Below, piece after piece: positions 24,621 to 36,801 of a DNA stretch of 64,000 nucleotides (positions are counted from its first letter, which is position 1; every line of letters begins with the position of its first letter). Under the pieces are notes generated by a model. That model saw only the letters and a list, made by a program, of their open reading frames with translations. It was not told where the DNA came from and ran no database searches. Source of the stretch: Liquidambar formosana (Eukaryota > Streptophyta > Magnoliopsida > Saxifragales > Altingiaceae); NCBI GenBank assembly GCA_039720395.1, contig CM077831.1, positions 3,328,003 through 3,392,002 of the forward strand, written 5' to 3'. The translations under genes and the position numbers were made by a program.

Positions 24621-27600
24621 TGGTTCTTCTAGGAAGACTGATACTTTATCAAGTTCCCTTTACAATACCTTATGTTTACTACAAAATAATTATATTTCTT
24701 TGTCTTTGACTTTTCAAGACTTGCTTTCCTCTATGCTTCCATTTTAAATCACATCTAGCTTCTCAAGCTATTCTATGTGATTAATCATTTTTCAAAAGAA
24801 TGATTATTAATAAACAACTTTTATTACATCCTAGTCCAGAAGAAGTCCTTTACAAGTACTATACTTTATAGTATTATTTTACTCACAATACAACCTTTGT
24901 ATGTGATGTAGGACATCAAAGGCACTTGCATTTACTAATTTTGCTTCTGAAGCTCATTAGTCATCAATACTATCATATAGCATGGCAACAAGATGCCAAT
25001 TGCGCATAGTGTCTTTTTCTTCTTAGGATGTTTTATGGAGGGCCTTTAATAAAAGGCCTAATAGCATATAAACAATCTTTTGAAGTTGAGAACAATTCTC
25101 AATTTCCTAAGTCAATCAAAGAAATCGGGTTTAGTCAAACTATCAATATCCTATATATTAGGAAATAGGGGTTTTGAGGTGAGTAATTAGGTAATCTACA
25201 TAAACAGAGAATTAGATTTCATTTTTATCCATAATGATTGGGTCTTTAATCATATGGTACCTCCCACTATTTTATCAAATTCCATACACCCTCTAATGGA
25301 ATTCGGGAATCTCATTCCTAATGGGGATTGGGGTCCCACTGTGACCTAGAAGCCTCACATGTTAGTTTCTTGGCTTCTAACCCACAATAAGAAGACAACT
25401 CTTTGTCTATTGCTTCATAAGCAAGTTCCAATCGTTTTGCCTCTAGGGAACATACACCTCACATGTTAGTTTCTTGGAATACTTCCCTAGTTAAGTTAAA
25501 CCCATCATTCACACAGGTATGTTTCGCCAAATATATACCTCACATGTTAGTTTCTTGGTATATACCAGTTTAGGCACCCCATGATATCTCATATGTGATA
25601 GTTTCAAGTAATGTCTTTAACATGGGTAGCTCCTACATGTCTGCAGCCAGGTACCCACATTAAGGGACGTTAGATGATCCTATAATGATGGAAGGCAATG
25701 AAGAATTCATTCCCCAATGACTTCTCCATTTTCAACTTAATATTAAATAAGAGGGGTTTTAAAGGGTCTCATCAAATTAACATGCATCCTATGTATCAAA
25801 ATTTAAATATATAAATTATGCTATTTATAATCATACATCTCATGCTATTATAAATCATACATCGCATGCTATTATATATCAACATATATAAAGTACCATA
25901 TTTTGATATTAGTCCCTAAGTGAATAGGTAACATATACCAAACTATAGTATTGGAGCTAATACAATTATCTCATAAATTAAAGCTCCCACTATGATGATT
26001 ATGGACTTTGAGAGGATTCAATCCAAGCCAATAGATTGAATCCAAGGTCTAAGGTGGGTGTAGGTGATCGTAAAATAAACCATTCGTAACATGCATGCTT
26101 TCTTGAAAAACTTCTCTAAGCTTTCAAGTCCTTCAATCTGCTCCCTTGGCTTGATGGTCTCTACCATTGGCTTGTTGGTCTCCACCATTGGCTTGTTGGG
26201 CTCCATCATACTCCTTTGGGTCCACCATGCCCCTTAGTGCGCTCTCGATTACATAACATTTACATAATATATAGAAAGGGATACATAAGGGGAATGTGGG
26301 GTACATAAGAGAATGATAGAGAGAGAGGGAAGGTGTCATGCAAGCCCCAAATAATAAATTACATCACCATAATAAAATTACAACTCTTGAAAAATTATTA
26401 CAACCCATTCATAAGACGGCCAATCACAATTGGTTTAAGGGGTATAGTCCATAATCATCATCCAAACACATACATACAATCTCATTGCATAATGTAAAGA
26501 AAAACTGTAAGCATTAAAACATATGGGCATTATGGTAATTCTCTTGAATGATTTACATTAATCTCATTAATGCATCCTAATCTTATTAGGTTTAAACAAA
26601 AATATCCAGAATTAAATAAAGTCTTAACATTTAAGACATTTAGTTTCAATTAATCAAATTAATAGAAACATATAAAGTTTCCTAAAATAACTCTAATATC
26701 CAATATTAGGGTTTCCTTATTTAAACAAAACAATTTCATTTAATTAAGAATTTCCAGATTTTAATTTAATCCCCAATTGTATTTTAAACCATTTAAAACA
26801 TTATAAAATTAATCAATATTAATTAAATAATTAACATGGGAATTAAATAAAATCAATTAAATGATGAATTAGTGCATTAGGGTTTCCTAAAACCCTAAAC
26901 CCTAAATGCATAACCCTAAACCCTAAATGCAACCCCTAATCATTAAATGCCTTATGATTGGTCATTTAATGACCAATCATTAAAACCCTAGGTTCATACG
27001 GTATTTAATAAAAGGGATTAGGGTTTAATTAATGCCAAATAGGGTATTTATTACCCTTAATTAATTACACTAATTAGGGTTATCAAAAACCCTAACCCTA
27101 GACATCATTAATGGTATTAATTATGCCCTAACAATTAATAACCATGATTGGTCATTTAATGACCAATCATTAACTCTTAATTAAGGTAATTAATATTCCA
27201 ATTAGGGTTTTAATTAATGCCATAATGAAATTAGGGTTTCATCATTAACTCAAAATTAGGGTTTCATCCTTAACTCTATGCAGCCGTCACTACCAGGGGG
27301 CTGCCTGAGCTTGGCTAGGCTGCCATGGCCACCAACGACTGTGGGAGGCCATGGCCAGTCATGGGAGAACATCCTAGGGGTGTGGGACAAGCCTCTGGAC
27401 ATGTGAGAAGTGGTGGAAGTGGCTGCCATCATCAAGAACAATCAGGGTTTCCAAAACCCATTGCTGGAGCCATTGTTGCAGACCTTGAAGGTCACAATAG
27501 CTTCTAAATCCTTATCCATTCGACTCCTCCATTGAAACCAGCTTTTGTATCATGTCCCTACATGAAATACTAAGCTAATAGAAGAGGTTTGGATGATCAA

Positions 27601-28676
27601 ATCATCACCAATTGTTCTAAACAATTAAAACAACAGTAGGCTGCCCAGAATTTGACAGCACACTGTCCATGGTCAGAAATTGATTTAAAACCCAGCAAGA
27701 TGAATGAATTAGGCTACCAAACGAATTTTCCCAGTATCCTACATGTCTTAGGAAACTAATGCAATTGGTTTCATGCAATTTGGAGTTCCCTAACTCAAGT
27801 TCTAATCAAAACTCCATTGATGACTTTTCTGCAGAGAAAATCTGCTATGCTGTTCATGAAAAATTTTCAAACTTTTTGAATCTTTTTCCATCAAAACCTT
27901 TTTGAAACTTAAAGAAAATCATATACACATGATATATAATGATCCTACAATGATCTTCCATCATAAATACAGCAGCTTTAATTAGAATTAATTGCAAGAA
28001 CCTTAGGGTTCTAAAACCCAGATTCAGCCTCCATGGTGTTCTTCTCCTTCTTCCTTCTGTTCTAGCATCTTAATCCAATTATGATGCATCTAAATGTTGG
28101 GAACCTTTCCCTACCATGTCTAGAACATAACCCAAGTGATGGCAACCATTGGCATGCCTTTGATCTCCATCAATAACTCAAAGTTGTGGCTATTGCATCA
28201 TTCCCGAGCAAAACTGTCTTTCCAGACAGCCTGTAGTAAAAAATTCATAACTTTCACTACAGAACTCGGATTGACGCACCGTTTGTTGGGTTGGAAAGCT
28301 TATTCAAAGAGCTTTCTAACCATATATGGGTCGAAAATTTTGGAGAAGAACTTTGAATTCAGCAGGCAAAACAAGATGATGGTTTTTCATGGCAACCATG
28401 AAAACTGTTCATAACAGTTTTATAAAACCCTAGTTTCCTTATTCTTCTTCTCCAAACTCAAACCCTATGCAACCTATTGCATCCATGGATACACTTAGCC
28501 ATCAATTAGAAGAGGAGTAGAAGAGAATTGACCTAGGGTTCCAAACCTTAGGTTCAGCCATGGAGGAAAACCAATTATGCAGAAAAAATTTTCCAGATTT
28601 TTGAATCATTCAACTACACCATAATTACCAGCCCATATGTATTTTGTATTATGCATAATCATGGCTCTGATACCAC
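24621..28676 (-). other. Front internal region of copia D, no recognisable gag
   Basis: About 4 kb between PBS and the first pol traces. It holds three copies of a CCTCACATGTTAGTTTCTTGG motif (25350-25560), telomere-like CCCTAAA repeats (26880-26936), two copies of a 27-bp palindrome (26952-26978, 27142-27168) and a 63-codon sense frame at 26018-26209 with repeated KPMVET. That frame is unchanged in the other copies, but the copies are so alike that this says little. No gag core or zinc knuckle was found. Confidence 0.55.
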
Positions 28677-30335
28677 TGTTGGGAATCGAACAAGAGGGAA
28701 AAATAGAAGTGCGGAATATAAAATATTTTTCCTACGATTCCCAATCCCATGAATCTAACTATGCATAACACAAAATCAAACCCTAACTACGAAGAGGGTT
28801 AGAACACTTACTGGATTTTTGTCTTCTCCGTTTTGCTCCAAGCTTCTACTCTGGACAGCGGTGAATGAGCAGCCCAAGTGTGCTGCCTCCAACGGTATCC
28901 ACACCTAGCTAGAGCTTCAAGCCTTTTCTTTCTTCTTCCTTGTTGTTGCTAGAAGTGGAGAAGAGAGAGAGAGAGAAGAGAGCCTCCAAGGGGCTGGACG
29001 GCTAGGGTTTATTGTGCAAGCCTCTTATGCCATGTCACACATAAGTGTGACTTATATAGGCAGCCCACTAAAGGGGGCTGGCCATGGGGAAGAAACCCTA
29101 ATAGGGTTATGTGTAATTACTCTTAATTGCACATTAACCCCTATTATTTGTATCAAATACAAATAGGCCCATAAAGAACTATTCTTTATTCACTAAAACC
29201 CTTTCTCTCATAGACTTTAAAGCCCTTCTTGCATGATCAGTGTGTGACCCATTGGGTTCACATCATTAAGTAGTAGGAATAGCACAAGGTGTGCACAATG
29301 GAACTCTTTCCATTTAGGGTCTAATTGGAACTCCTTCCAATTCCCTAATTGATTATAACTCACTTATATCAATTAGGGCTTCTACTAACCATGAGTAACA
29401 CCTAGCATATGGCTCATGGTGTGGTCCTTAATGAGGTGAATAGTCATTTACAAAGAACCCTTCTGTTATAGTTTATAGGTTACAATTGCATCCTTCCTTC
29501 AACACAATGTCTCCAATTAAACTAATAGGACATAGAAGTCTGTCAAGTCCCTAGTTCAATTACTTTATACTCATTCATAGATATCAACTCATTGATGAAC
29601 TCATAAAACTCTTTTCATATTCATCCTACCATGGCCATGGATTTAATGAGTTATATTATGAATGCTATATGAGATATTCTCTCTCTTTTTCCTGAGAGTG
29701 ATGGATCCCTTGTTGATCACTCACATGCCTTCATACACATAGCAGTAGGGCCAATGAACACCTTTGCAGACCCCTGAATAGGATCTGCACTTAGTGTTAT
29801 CAAACTTCTAAAGCTACATGCATAAGACAACTATGGTGTCTCAGGTCTAAGGATTACTTGTACCACTATAACAATGAGAAACTGATTGACAGGCAGGATA
29901 AAACTCCATTCAGTTTATCTCATATCTTTGGTCACATTCAGTGTACCTATTCTCGTAATAGGCACCCACTTGTTGGTTGTAGTGTCTCCACACAAATAGC
30001 TTGAGACTAGCTATCCTCCTGTAGAGTCAACCTAACAAGTGCTAGTCCTATGGTTCATTATTGTCCATCATAGTGAACCTTCAACTAGGAATGCTTTAGG
30101 AGTTTAGTACAGAGATATATCTACAGTCTCAAAATTACAACTCTTTGTAATCCCATATTCTCAACTATAACTCCATGGACATATTATGTAAATATAAATG
30201 ATGCATATAAACATAATAGAATAAGCCCTTTTATTAAATCAATAATAAATGTGACATACATAAATGAAATCAAATGATTGTTCCTAATCCCTAAACAATC
30301 ATCTCTATGATTGGCTCTAGGGCATAATCCTAACA
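28677..30335 (-). mobile_element. 5' LTR of copia D
   Basis: 1,659 bp, minus strand TGTTAGG (30335) to CCAACA (28677), directly followed by the initiator tRNA-Met primer site at 28664-28675. Confidence 0.95.
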
Positions 30336-30420
30336 GTTTCATCAAAATCGGAGTTCATTTGCCCCCTGAAACACTTCTAGAAGGGAAGAGAGACAAAACA
30401 GGCAAAAAATTAGAAGTGGG

Positions 30421-30500
30421 CTCGGGTGACCACCCAAGCCTGGGCGGCTAGCCGCCTGGGCCCAGGTGGCTAGCCGCCCAGCCTTGGGTGGTCACCCGAG
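30421..30500. repeat. 80-bp near-palindrome in U3 of the gypsy G3 5' LTR
   Basis: From CTCGGGTGACCACCC to GGGTGGTCACCCGAG with inner GGCGGCTAGCCGCC and TGGGCCCA palindromes; the whole block is almost its own reverse complement. It lies about 200 bp upstream of the TATA box. Confidence 0.92.
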
Positions 30501-30698
30501 ACCACTTTCCTATTTACACTCTAACTCCTTGCTGAAGCGGACTCTTGCCTATTTTGACGTATTTGGGCTCTTTTGGACGAGTTTCCTTCTAATTTTTGGT
30601 AACTTCTGAGTTACTTAAGCCCCAAGGGGGTCTCTAATAGCCCTTGGATTAATTTTTAGGGTTTTAATCCCAGCCATTGGTTAATCCTAATTGAAGTC

Positions 30699-30706
30699 TA
30701 TAAATA
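30699..30706 (+). promoter_or_regulatory. TATA box of the gypsy G3 5' LTR
   Basis: TATAAATA followed by CCCCCC and TTCAGCACAAGG, in the expected place in the LTR, about 200 bp after the palindrome. The 3' LTR has the same box at 47962-47969. Confidence 0.7.
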
Positions 30707-32416
30707 CCCCCCTATGCTTCAGCACAAGGGGAGCCACTTTATGCATTAATACTTGAGGGTTTGAGAGAGAATAAGAGAGAGAGACTTGAAGGAGAGCTGG
30801 AGTTCTTGCTATAGCCTTGAAGAGGATTGGTTCAAGTCATCCATAAGAGCAAGGGAGAGTCTCTACAGCAGCAAGGAAGTTTCTTCTTAAAGGTATTCCT
30901 CCCTCTTTGTTTATGCTGAATATGGGTTAAGCTTATTGCATGTTAAAGGTAACTTTTTTATCATGTATTAACACTCTAGCTAGTTAATATACATGGAATA
31001 TCTATTGTTTATCTACTGTTTAGCATGCTTTAGGGCTGTCCTATGTTTTTTTTAAGCATAGTTGAGATTCTTGTGCTCCTGTTGCCCTTGTGCTAGGATT
31101 AGTGTCATTGCATGTTAGAGTTAGGATTTTCATCATGTTATGTTGCTTTAGTTAGTTAATATGCATGATTTAATTTCTGTTTAGTTTGGTTTTAGCATGA
31201 CTAAAGTATGTTTTGTATGTCTTTAAGCATATTTGTGAGTTTAGGGTTTTAGAGTCATTGTTTTATGTTAGTTTTCATATAGCATGATAAAGTAGACTTT
31301 TTTATTGGTTTTTCTTCGTGTTTGCTGTATATGTCTTGCATATAGAGTAAATATGATGTTTTTGCATGCATGTTAGTATATTCTAGGGTTTTTATGCATA
31401 ATATGGTTCTGAGATTGTGTTAGGACTTATTATTGTTTGCTGTTTTTGCTGTTAGCATGCTTAGTAGATGATTTTAGGCCATAATACTATTCTGTCCAGA
31501 TTTGCATATCATTGTTTTTGCATGGTTTTGAGCATGTGTAAGGGTGCAAATAGGTGTGGTAATTGTCCTATGGCAAATAGGGCTGCTCATGTCTGAAATG
31601 GCTAATGCTTGGAGCTATTGCGCTCAGGTAAGTGGGTATGAAGGTGCCCCAATTCACCTCTCTCCCTTAACTCTTTCCCTTCTCCCTCTTTAGGGTTAAT
31701 TTTTAATATAATCCTATGGTTCTAATCAAGGGTTTCCTTAACCCATAAAATTCTGGTTTTTTATTAAAGTTTCCATTTTTGTGGAGTTCTTTCTAAAATC
31801 AAACTCTCTATCAAATTCAATTCTTTTGATCAAATAAGGAAACCTAGGGTTTTAACCATAGGTTTGTATTAAGTCTTAACCCTATTTCTATTCGAACTAC
31901 GTGGACTTTGATCCATGTATTTCGTTGCATGGTACGTAGGCGCTCTTCGTGAGGCTCAAGTCCATTCTAGGATCCAAGCATCCTAGGCTTCTTTTTGTTT
32001 TGTTTTCTTTTTCTTTATTTTCTGTTTTTATGTGCTTATTATGCATGGATGGATGAATGAAATATATGATATGCATGCTATCTTGTGATGATATACTTGC
32101 CGATTTTTGTATGGAAGGACTTTAATTTAGCCCAAATGAACTGAGAGACCGAAAGGGTGACATGGGTGCCTATAGGCTTTGCCTAGAACCTTCCCATGTC
32201 ATAACTTAGCCTCCGAATCCCTGATTTCTTTGGTTTCCAAAAGACTTGTTTTTGCCTTTCCTTTTTTATGGAGTCATTCAAAATTGTTTTCTTAAAACAA
32301 AAATGGTTTTTAGGGTTTTCCTTGTTTCCTTTAAAAAATAAGGTGGCGACTCCTTTCCTTTTCTTTTTGAAAACTTATTTTCTTTTAAATCCTTGTGGGC
32401 CAATTTCCGGGGTTCA

Positions 32417-33295
32417 TAGTTTGGCGACTCCACTGGGGATTTGTGGGTTAGACTCTACAAAGTTTAATTGGGCTAGGTTAATTTCTTATGTTTAATTAAA
32501 ATCAATCACATTGCATCCGCTTGATTGTGTGCTTTCATTTATTGCATTGTGTGCGCAAATTCTTGCATGCTAAGATCGATGTCCCTCAATGTATCCTTGC
32601 CAACGATCGGCCTAGTCTTAACCTTGGTTTTCCTGATTCCATGTGTTGGGGCGAAAGCTATCAACCTCTCTTGCCTAGTACCCTTGGGTTTGCCCTTGGG
32701 TATATTAAATGAGTTAATCACATACTGCTGGACCCACGCGGCGTTCCTGATGCCACATGTGGTTAGGTATAAGGATTGCTCAAGCAAGTGAAGGACCCTA
32801 GCCTACCCTTATCATTAGTCCATATAGACAGACTTGTAGGACACTACGGTCTCACCTTTGTGCACCCACAATTGTTTGTAATGATGCTATGCCGTGTTTG
32901 TGGTGTGAGGCTTTATATTTTATGCCCTTAACATAGACCTTTAAACCCTAACCTTCGTTAAGGTCATGGGTTAGGAGGAATAAGTTAAGGAAATAGGATG
33001 TAAAGTTATGTTTGTGATGTGCTAGTCCTAGGGGATTAATTAAACCTAATTGAAGGACTCTATACCCTATTCTTTTAAAACGTACCCTTAATCCATGACC
33101 CTTGTAAAGGTAATTGGATAAAAGGAATGAATTAATTGAACATGGTGTAGAGACCGAGTTCATTAAGGAAAATATGGAGGTTTAGGACAAGTCCTTAGGC
33201 TAAAGGTTAAAACTTTTCTATCCATAGACGTGCTGGCTTGGATCCGCAATCCGCAAGGGCATCTAGTGAGTGTTGAATCTACCCATCAGGCAGAC
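32417..33295 (+). other. PBS and untranslated leader of gypsy G3
   Basis: PBS TGGCGACTCCACTGGGGA at 32422-32439 (Ogre/Tat type, reported as tRNA-Arg). About 850 bp of leader follow, collinear with 412-1289. Ogre elements of legumes have an extra ORF before gag; nothing comparable is seen here. ORFs of 60-90 codons occur on both strands and are not supported. Confidence 0.75.
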
Positions 33296-36241
33296 ATGGC
33301 CGACGAAAGAACTAGTGAGGGGCACTTTGACCTTGAGGCTTGCCTGAAAGCCATCATGACCAAGCTTGACCATACCGCCGAGACATCCGATACCGCATTG
33401 AAAATGGCTCAAGAGAACCAACAGAAGATGGCGGATCTTGAACAAAATAGCTCTAAGGCCCATTCCTCGGGTATACCTCATGGGGCCGGCACCGAAGAGG
33501 GACCTCAATCCAATAAGAACACCAAGACAAGGGGGGAAAGTAGCTCGAAACCTGAGGTCATCAACCTAGAAGGGGAAGCCAAGGGGAAAGGTTCTAACAG
33601 TGATTCCGTGTTAGCTAGCAAGGTAGAAGCTTTGGAGAGAACTATAAAAGGGATTCGTAGGGCTGATGACATGGTCGATGTGCAGACTTTATCTCTGTTT
33701 CCAACGGCTCGTATTCCATTACAATTTAAGATGCCGGAGTTAGAAAAGTTCGATGGGACTGGTTGCCCTAAAACTCACTTGAAGATGTATGTGCGGGCTA
33801 TGCACCCTCGAGGGGCCACCGACGAGCTGTTAGCTCAAATGTTCCATGAAACCTTGGCCACTTCTGCTTTGAAATGGTTCTTGTCCTTGGATGAGAACAG
33901 AACCCGGACCTGGGAAGACATATGCAATGAGTTCTCGGAGCACTACGAGTACAACACAGAGGTGGATGTTACTCGAAGGGACCTGGAAACTACCAAGCAA
34001 GGGGCTCATGAAACTTTCTCCGCTTACATTACAAGGTGGAGACAAAAGGCGTCGAGAATGACGGATAGGCCAAATGAGGAGGACCAAATCCAGTTGGTGG
34101 TTAAGAACTTGCTGCCCGTGTACCACAAGCATTTATTTGCCCACTATTTCCCAAATTTCAAAGCTCTCATTGGGGCTGGGACGCAGGTTGAAGATGCTAT
34201 CAATGATGGGACAATCAAAACTGAGGAAGTGAGGAGTCGCAAGACAAACTTTACTGGGAAGAACAATGCCGAGGTCAACACCATAACTCAACCAATCCAA
34301 CCCTTTTCTCTCAATGATGTCAACCCACTTCACCAATTCACTGACCTATTCATGCCACTCGAAAGAGTCCTTGAAAAGCTCATAAGTCATGACCTATTGA
34401 AGCCACTCGACCCAAGACCTCCACCAAATCCCTTACCCAAGAGCTACAATGAGAATGAGTACTGCAAGTACCACCAATCCAAAGGCCATGCCACCAATCG
34501 CTGTATTCGCCTTCGCCACCAAGTCCAAGACCTCATTGACAAACAAGTCATTTCACCACCAACCCGTCCAAATGTCACCCGTAATCCTCTCCTGTCTCAC
34601 AACAACACACCCCCACCTAACACCATAAATGCCATTGGGGTTGAATCCTTTCGTCCTCGCCGACCCATAAGACAATACACTCCACTCCCCATGACCTTAA
34701 CCTGTCTTTTCACCATTTGCCGCAATAACAACCTTATCATGCCCCTTCCACCAAAGCCAAGGCCATCAACCCCTCACCAATATTGCCAATACCATCGTGC
34801 ACCCGGTCATGACACCGAGGCTTGTTCTATACTAAAGAAGATCATTCAAGACCTCATTGACCAAAAAGTTTTGTTGTTACCAAAGAAATCTATCCAACAA
34901 GAGCTGAAAGAAAGATATGAAGTAGGGGATCCTCAGGTTGGCCTATTAGGTGAATCGTCGGGGAAATTCGATTACTATGTGCTGTACTCAAGTCCAAGTC
35001 CAATATCAGAAGAGCCAATAGTCCCTACAGGTTGGGATGACTTGCCGACAGAGATGGAGAGCATTGACATGATAGAATGGGATGACTTAATGAATGACTC
35101 CGAGGAAGTCCATAACATATGGGCTAGCGATGATGAGTTGGACCATATAACCAGAGGGGGTCGCCATTTCAAGCCTCCCCGCCTAGAATCTGAGAATCCG
35201 TTGGAAGATTTGGAAGGGCAGAGGCATCCTAGCTTGCAACAAGAAGAGGATGAGGTGCTGAGGCAGTTGAAGAAGACCAATGCCAACATCACTATTTGGG
35301 GCTTGCTCATGGCCTCGCACAAGCACAGACAGACCGTGTTGAAACTGCTGAATCAGATACAAGTGCCTGTTGACACATCCCCCGAGGGATTGGTACATTT
35401 GGTGAATCCAACTCCCAAGAACTCAACCATTGTGTTCACCAATGTGGACCTACCCAAAAGCGGGCCAAGCCATTCTCAAGCTCTTTATGTGACCGTTGAC
35501 ACCATGGGGAAGAGGGTTCCAACCGTCCTTATTGACAATGGGTCCGCACTGAATGTATGTCCTCTCCGAACTACCACTGTATTGGGTTTGGGACCCACTG
35601 ATTTCACGCCATCTGGGCAGACCGTAAGAGCTTATGACAACACCCGCCGAGAAGTTATAGGAGTGGTTACCTTGCCTCTAATCATGGGACCCACTGAATT
35701 TAGGGTGGAATTCCAAGTGTTGGATGTGCCATCATGTTTCAACCTGCTGTTGGGCCGACCTTGGATCCATCCTGCTAGGGCTGTGCCATCTTCACTCTAT
35801 CAAAAGGTGAAGTTTCCTTACGAAGGAGCCATAGTAACACTTCAAGGGGACTATGAATTGAAACTCGCGGGCGTGCCTATATGTGAGATACAACCTGAAT
35901 CAGCAGCAGTACCACTATCTGGGTTTGACTATGTCCAATGCATTGAGAAAGAGCTCGAGAAGGGTGAATTAATACCCTTGGACTTTTGCCCCTATGGCAA
36001 CTTGCACGTTGGTGAGATCATGAGAAGAATGAGCTTCTTTCCAGGCATGGGGCTAGGGCGTCACCAACAAGGGATCCCTACATCCATTCAAAGCCGTGTC
36101 ACCTCATACACCTTTGGGCTAGGATATGAGCCCTCTAGAAATGATCATGCGGAAATGCTGAAGAGGAACAAGGAGAAAGTAAGAGCCAGAGCCGAGGGAA
36201 GGGTGCTAGACCGAGGATCTCGCCATACCGACCTACTTTGA
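33296..36241 (+). CDS. gag-pro: gag-protease polyprotein of gypsy G3
   Basis: 981 codons from the ATG at 33296; the frame is open 22 codons further upstream but without an ATG. In order: acidic glutamine-rich N-terminus; retrotransposon gag core (about residues 155-330, with FKMPELEKFDG and LKWFLSL); two zinc-knuckle-like motifs C-X2-H-X4-H-X4-C near residues 390 and 497 (CKYHQSKGHATNRC and CQYHRAPGHDTEAC); aspartic protease with active site LIDNGSALNV near residue 747, the DNGS form usual in Tat elements; and a G-patch-like segment (FFPGMGLGRHQQGI) near residue 915. It builds the virus-like particle and processes the polyprotein. It ends in TGA at 36239-36241, where the family normally continues; the next segment is in the -1 frame. 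Confidence 0.9.
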   Translation: MADERTSEGHFDLEACLKAIMTKLDHTAETSDTALKMAQENQQKMADLEQNSSKAHSSGIPHGAGTEEGPQSNKNTKTRGESSSKPEVINLEGEAKGKGSNSDSVLASKVEALERTIKGIRRADDMVDVQTLSLFPTARIPLQFKMPELEKFDGTGCPKTHLKMYVRAMHPRGATDELLAQMFHETLATSALKWFLSLDENRTRTWEDICNEFSEHYEYNTEVDVTRRDLETTKQGAHETFSAYITRWRQKASRMTDRPNEEDQIQLVVKNLLPVYHKHLFAHYFPNFKALIGAGTQVEDAINDGTIKTEEVRSRKTNFTGKNNAEVNTITQPIQPFSLNDVNPLHQFTDLFMPLERVLEKLISHDLLKPLDPRPPPNPLPKSYNENEYCKYHQSKGHATNRCIRLRHQVQDLIDKQVISPPTRPNVTRNPLLSHNNTPPPNTINAIGVESFRPRRPIRQYTPLPMTLTCLFTICRNNNLIMPLPPKPRPSTPHQYCQYHRAPGHDTEACSILKKIIQDLIDQKVLLLPKKSIQQELKERYEVGDPQVGLLGESSGKFDYYVLYSSPSPISEEPIVPTGWDDLPTEMESIDMIEWDDLMNDSEEVHNIWASDDELDHITRGGRHFKPPRLESENPLEDLEGQRHPSLQQEEDEVLRQLKKTNANITIWGLLMASHKHRQTVLKLLNQIQVPVDTSPEGLVHLVNPTPKNSTIVFTNVDLPKSGPSHSQALYVTVDTMGKRVPTVLIDNGSALNVCPLRTTTVLGLGPTDFTPSGQTVRAYDNTRREVIGVVTLPLIMGPTEFRVEFQVLDVPSCFNLLLGRPWIHPARAVPSSLYQKVKFPYEGAIVTLQGDYELKLAGVPICEIQPESAAVPLSGFDYVQCIEKELEKGELIPLDFCPYGNLHVGEIMRRMSFFPGMGLGRHQQGIPTSIQSRVTSYTFGLGYEPSRNDHAEMLKRNKEKVRARAEGRVLDRGSRHTDLL

Positions 36242-36629
36242 ATGGTTACTTCATCAAAGAAGGGGATGATTTTCTATATTGCGAGTTCCCAGAGCCCACC
36301 TTTGACCAAGCTACCAAGATCCGAGTTCCAGGTTTTGAAATCTTCTTCACCGAATGGTATCCAATCACAGCTGAAATGGTGGATGATGAAGCCATCAATG
36401 ATGAGTTCTGGGAAAAGAAAGAGGAGGACTGGGCAGAGAACCTTGATGTAGGGGCTATGACTGAAATGTTCCAAGATATGATCCTTACTGTAGAAGACTC
36501 GACCATTGAAGAACTCCAGGGTTCGTCCATTTGCCATGCTACCTCGCCACTCCTGAATTGGTACCTTGAATGTGGTGTCGTTGCGGAGATCCATGAAGAA
36601 GAAGACTTTGGCCTACCTGATAGCAGCTT
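36232..36629 (+). pseudogene. Continuation of gag-pro in the -1 frame, up to the intron
   Basis: From about 36232 the -1 frame reads PTLNGYFIKEGDDF and stays open for some 130 codons. This is the usual Tat polyprotein segment between protease and RT (NGYF.KEGDDF, FPEP, PGFEIFF). A single-base insertion or deletion between about 36190 and 36238 would explain the frame change; I see no obvious slippery heptamer. The segment ends with a putative splice donor inside the last sense codon. Confidence 0.7.
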
Positions 36630-36801
36630 GTAGGTGTCTTAGTTTAGTAGTATTTCCCTAATTCAATAAGATGTATCTACTTAACTCACTTTGTGGAGTC
36701 ATAGTATTGATACAGATTTGTTTGTTTTCCTTCTTTCTTTTGTGTGTCATTCCTGTTATTCCTAGTCAATAAAGTGTGCTTTTTTTTCTCTATATATGCA
36801 G
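36630..36801 (+). other. Putative Ogre-type intron between protease and RT (172 bp)
   Basis: Donor CTT|GTAGGT at 36630 and acceptor TATATATGCAG at 36801, after a pyrimidine-rich tract. Donor and acceptor fall at the same codon phase, so splicing removes the TAG at 36631-36633 and keeps the downstream RT frame. The segment has T-rich, non-coding composition. An intron at this position is a known hallmark of Ogre elements. Splicing itself is not proven here. Confidence 0.7.

Larger units (their letters stand above)
20623..30335 (-). mobile_element. Complete Ty1/copia element D (degenerate pol)
   Basis: 9,713 bp on the minus strand with 1,659-bp LTRs at 28677-30335 (5') and 20623-22281 (3'), bounded by a perfect 5-bp duplication GTTTC (20618-20622 and 30336-30340). 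The PBS for initiator tRNA-Met is at 28664-28675. The polypurine tract (minus AAGTGGGAGAT) abuts the 3' LTR at 22282-22292. The LTRs differ by only a few bases, yet pol is full of stops, so it was probably mobilised by proteins from another copy. Confidence 0.95.
19992..32416 (+). mobile_element. 5' LTR of gypsy G3, split by a copia element
   Basis: LTR parts are 19992-20622 and 30341-32416 (about 2.7 kb when rejoined, allowing for the duplicated GTTTC). It starts TGTCACACCCC and ends GGGGTTCA just before the PBS. The second part holds the 80-bp palindrome, the TATA box and a long T/G-rich transcribed region. Confidence 0.93.
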
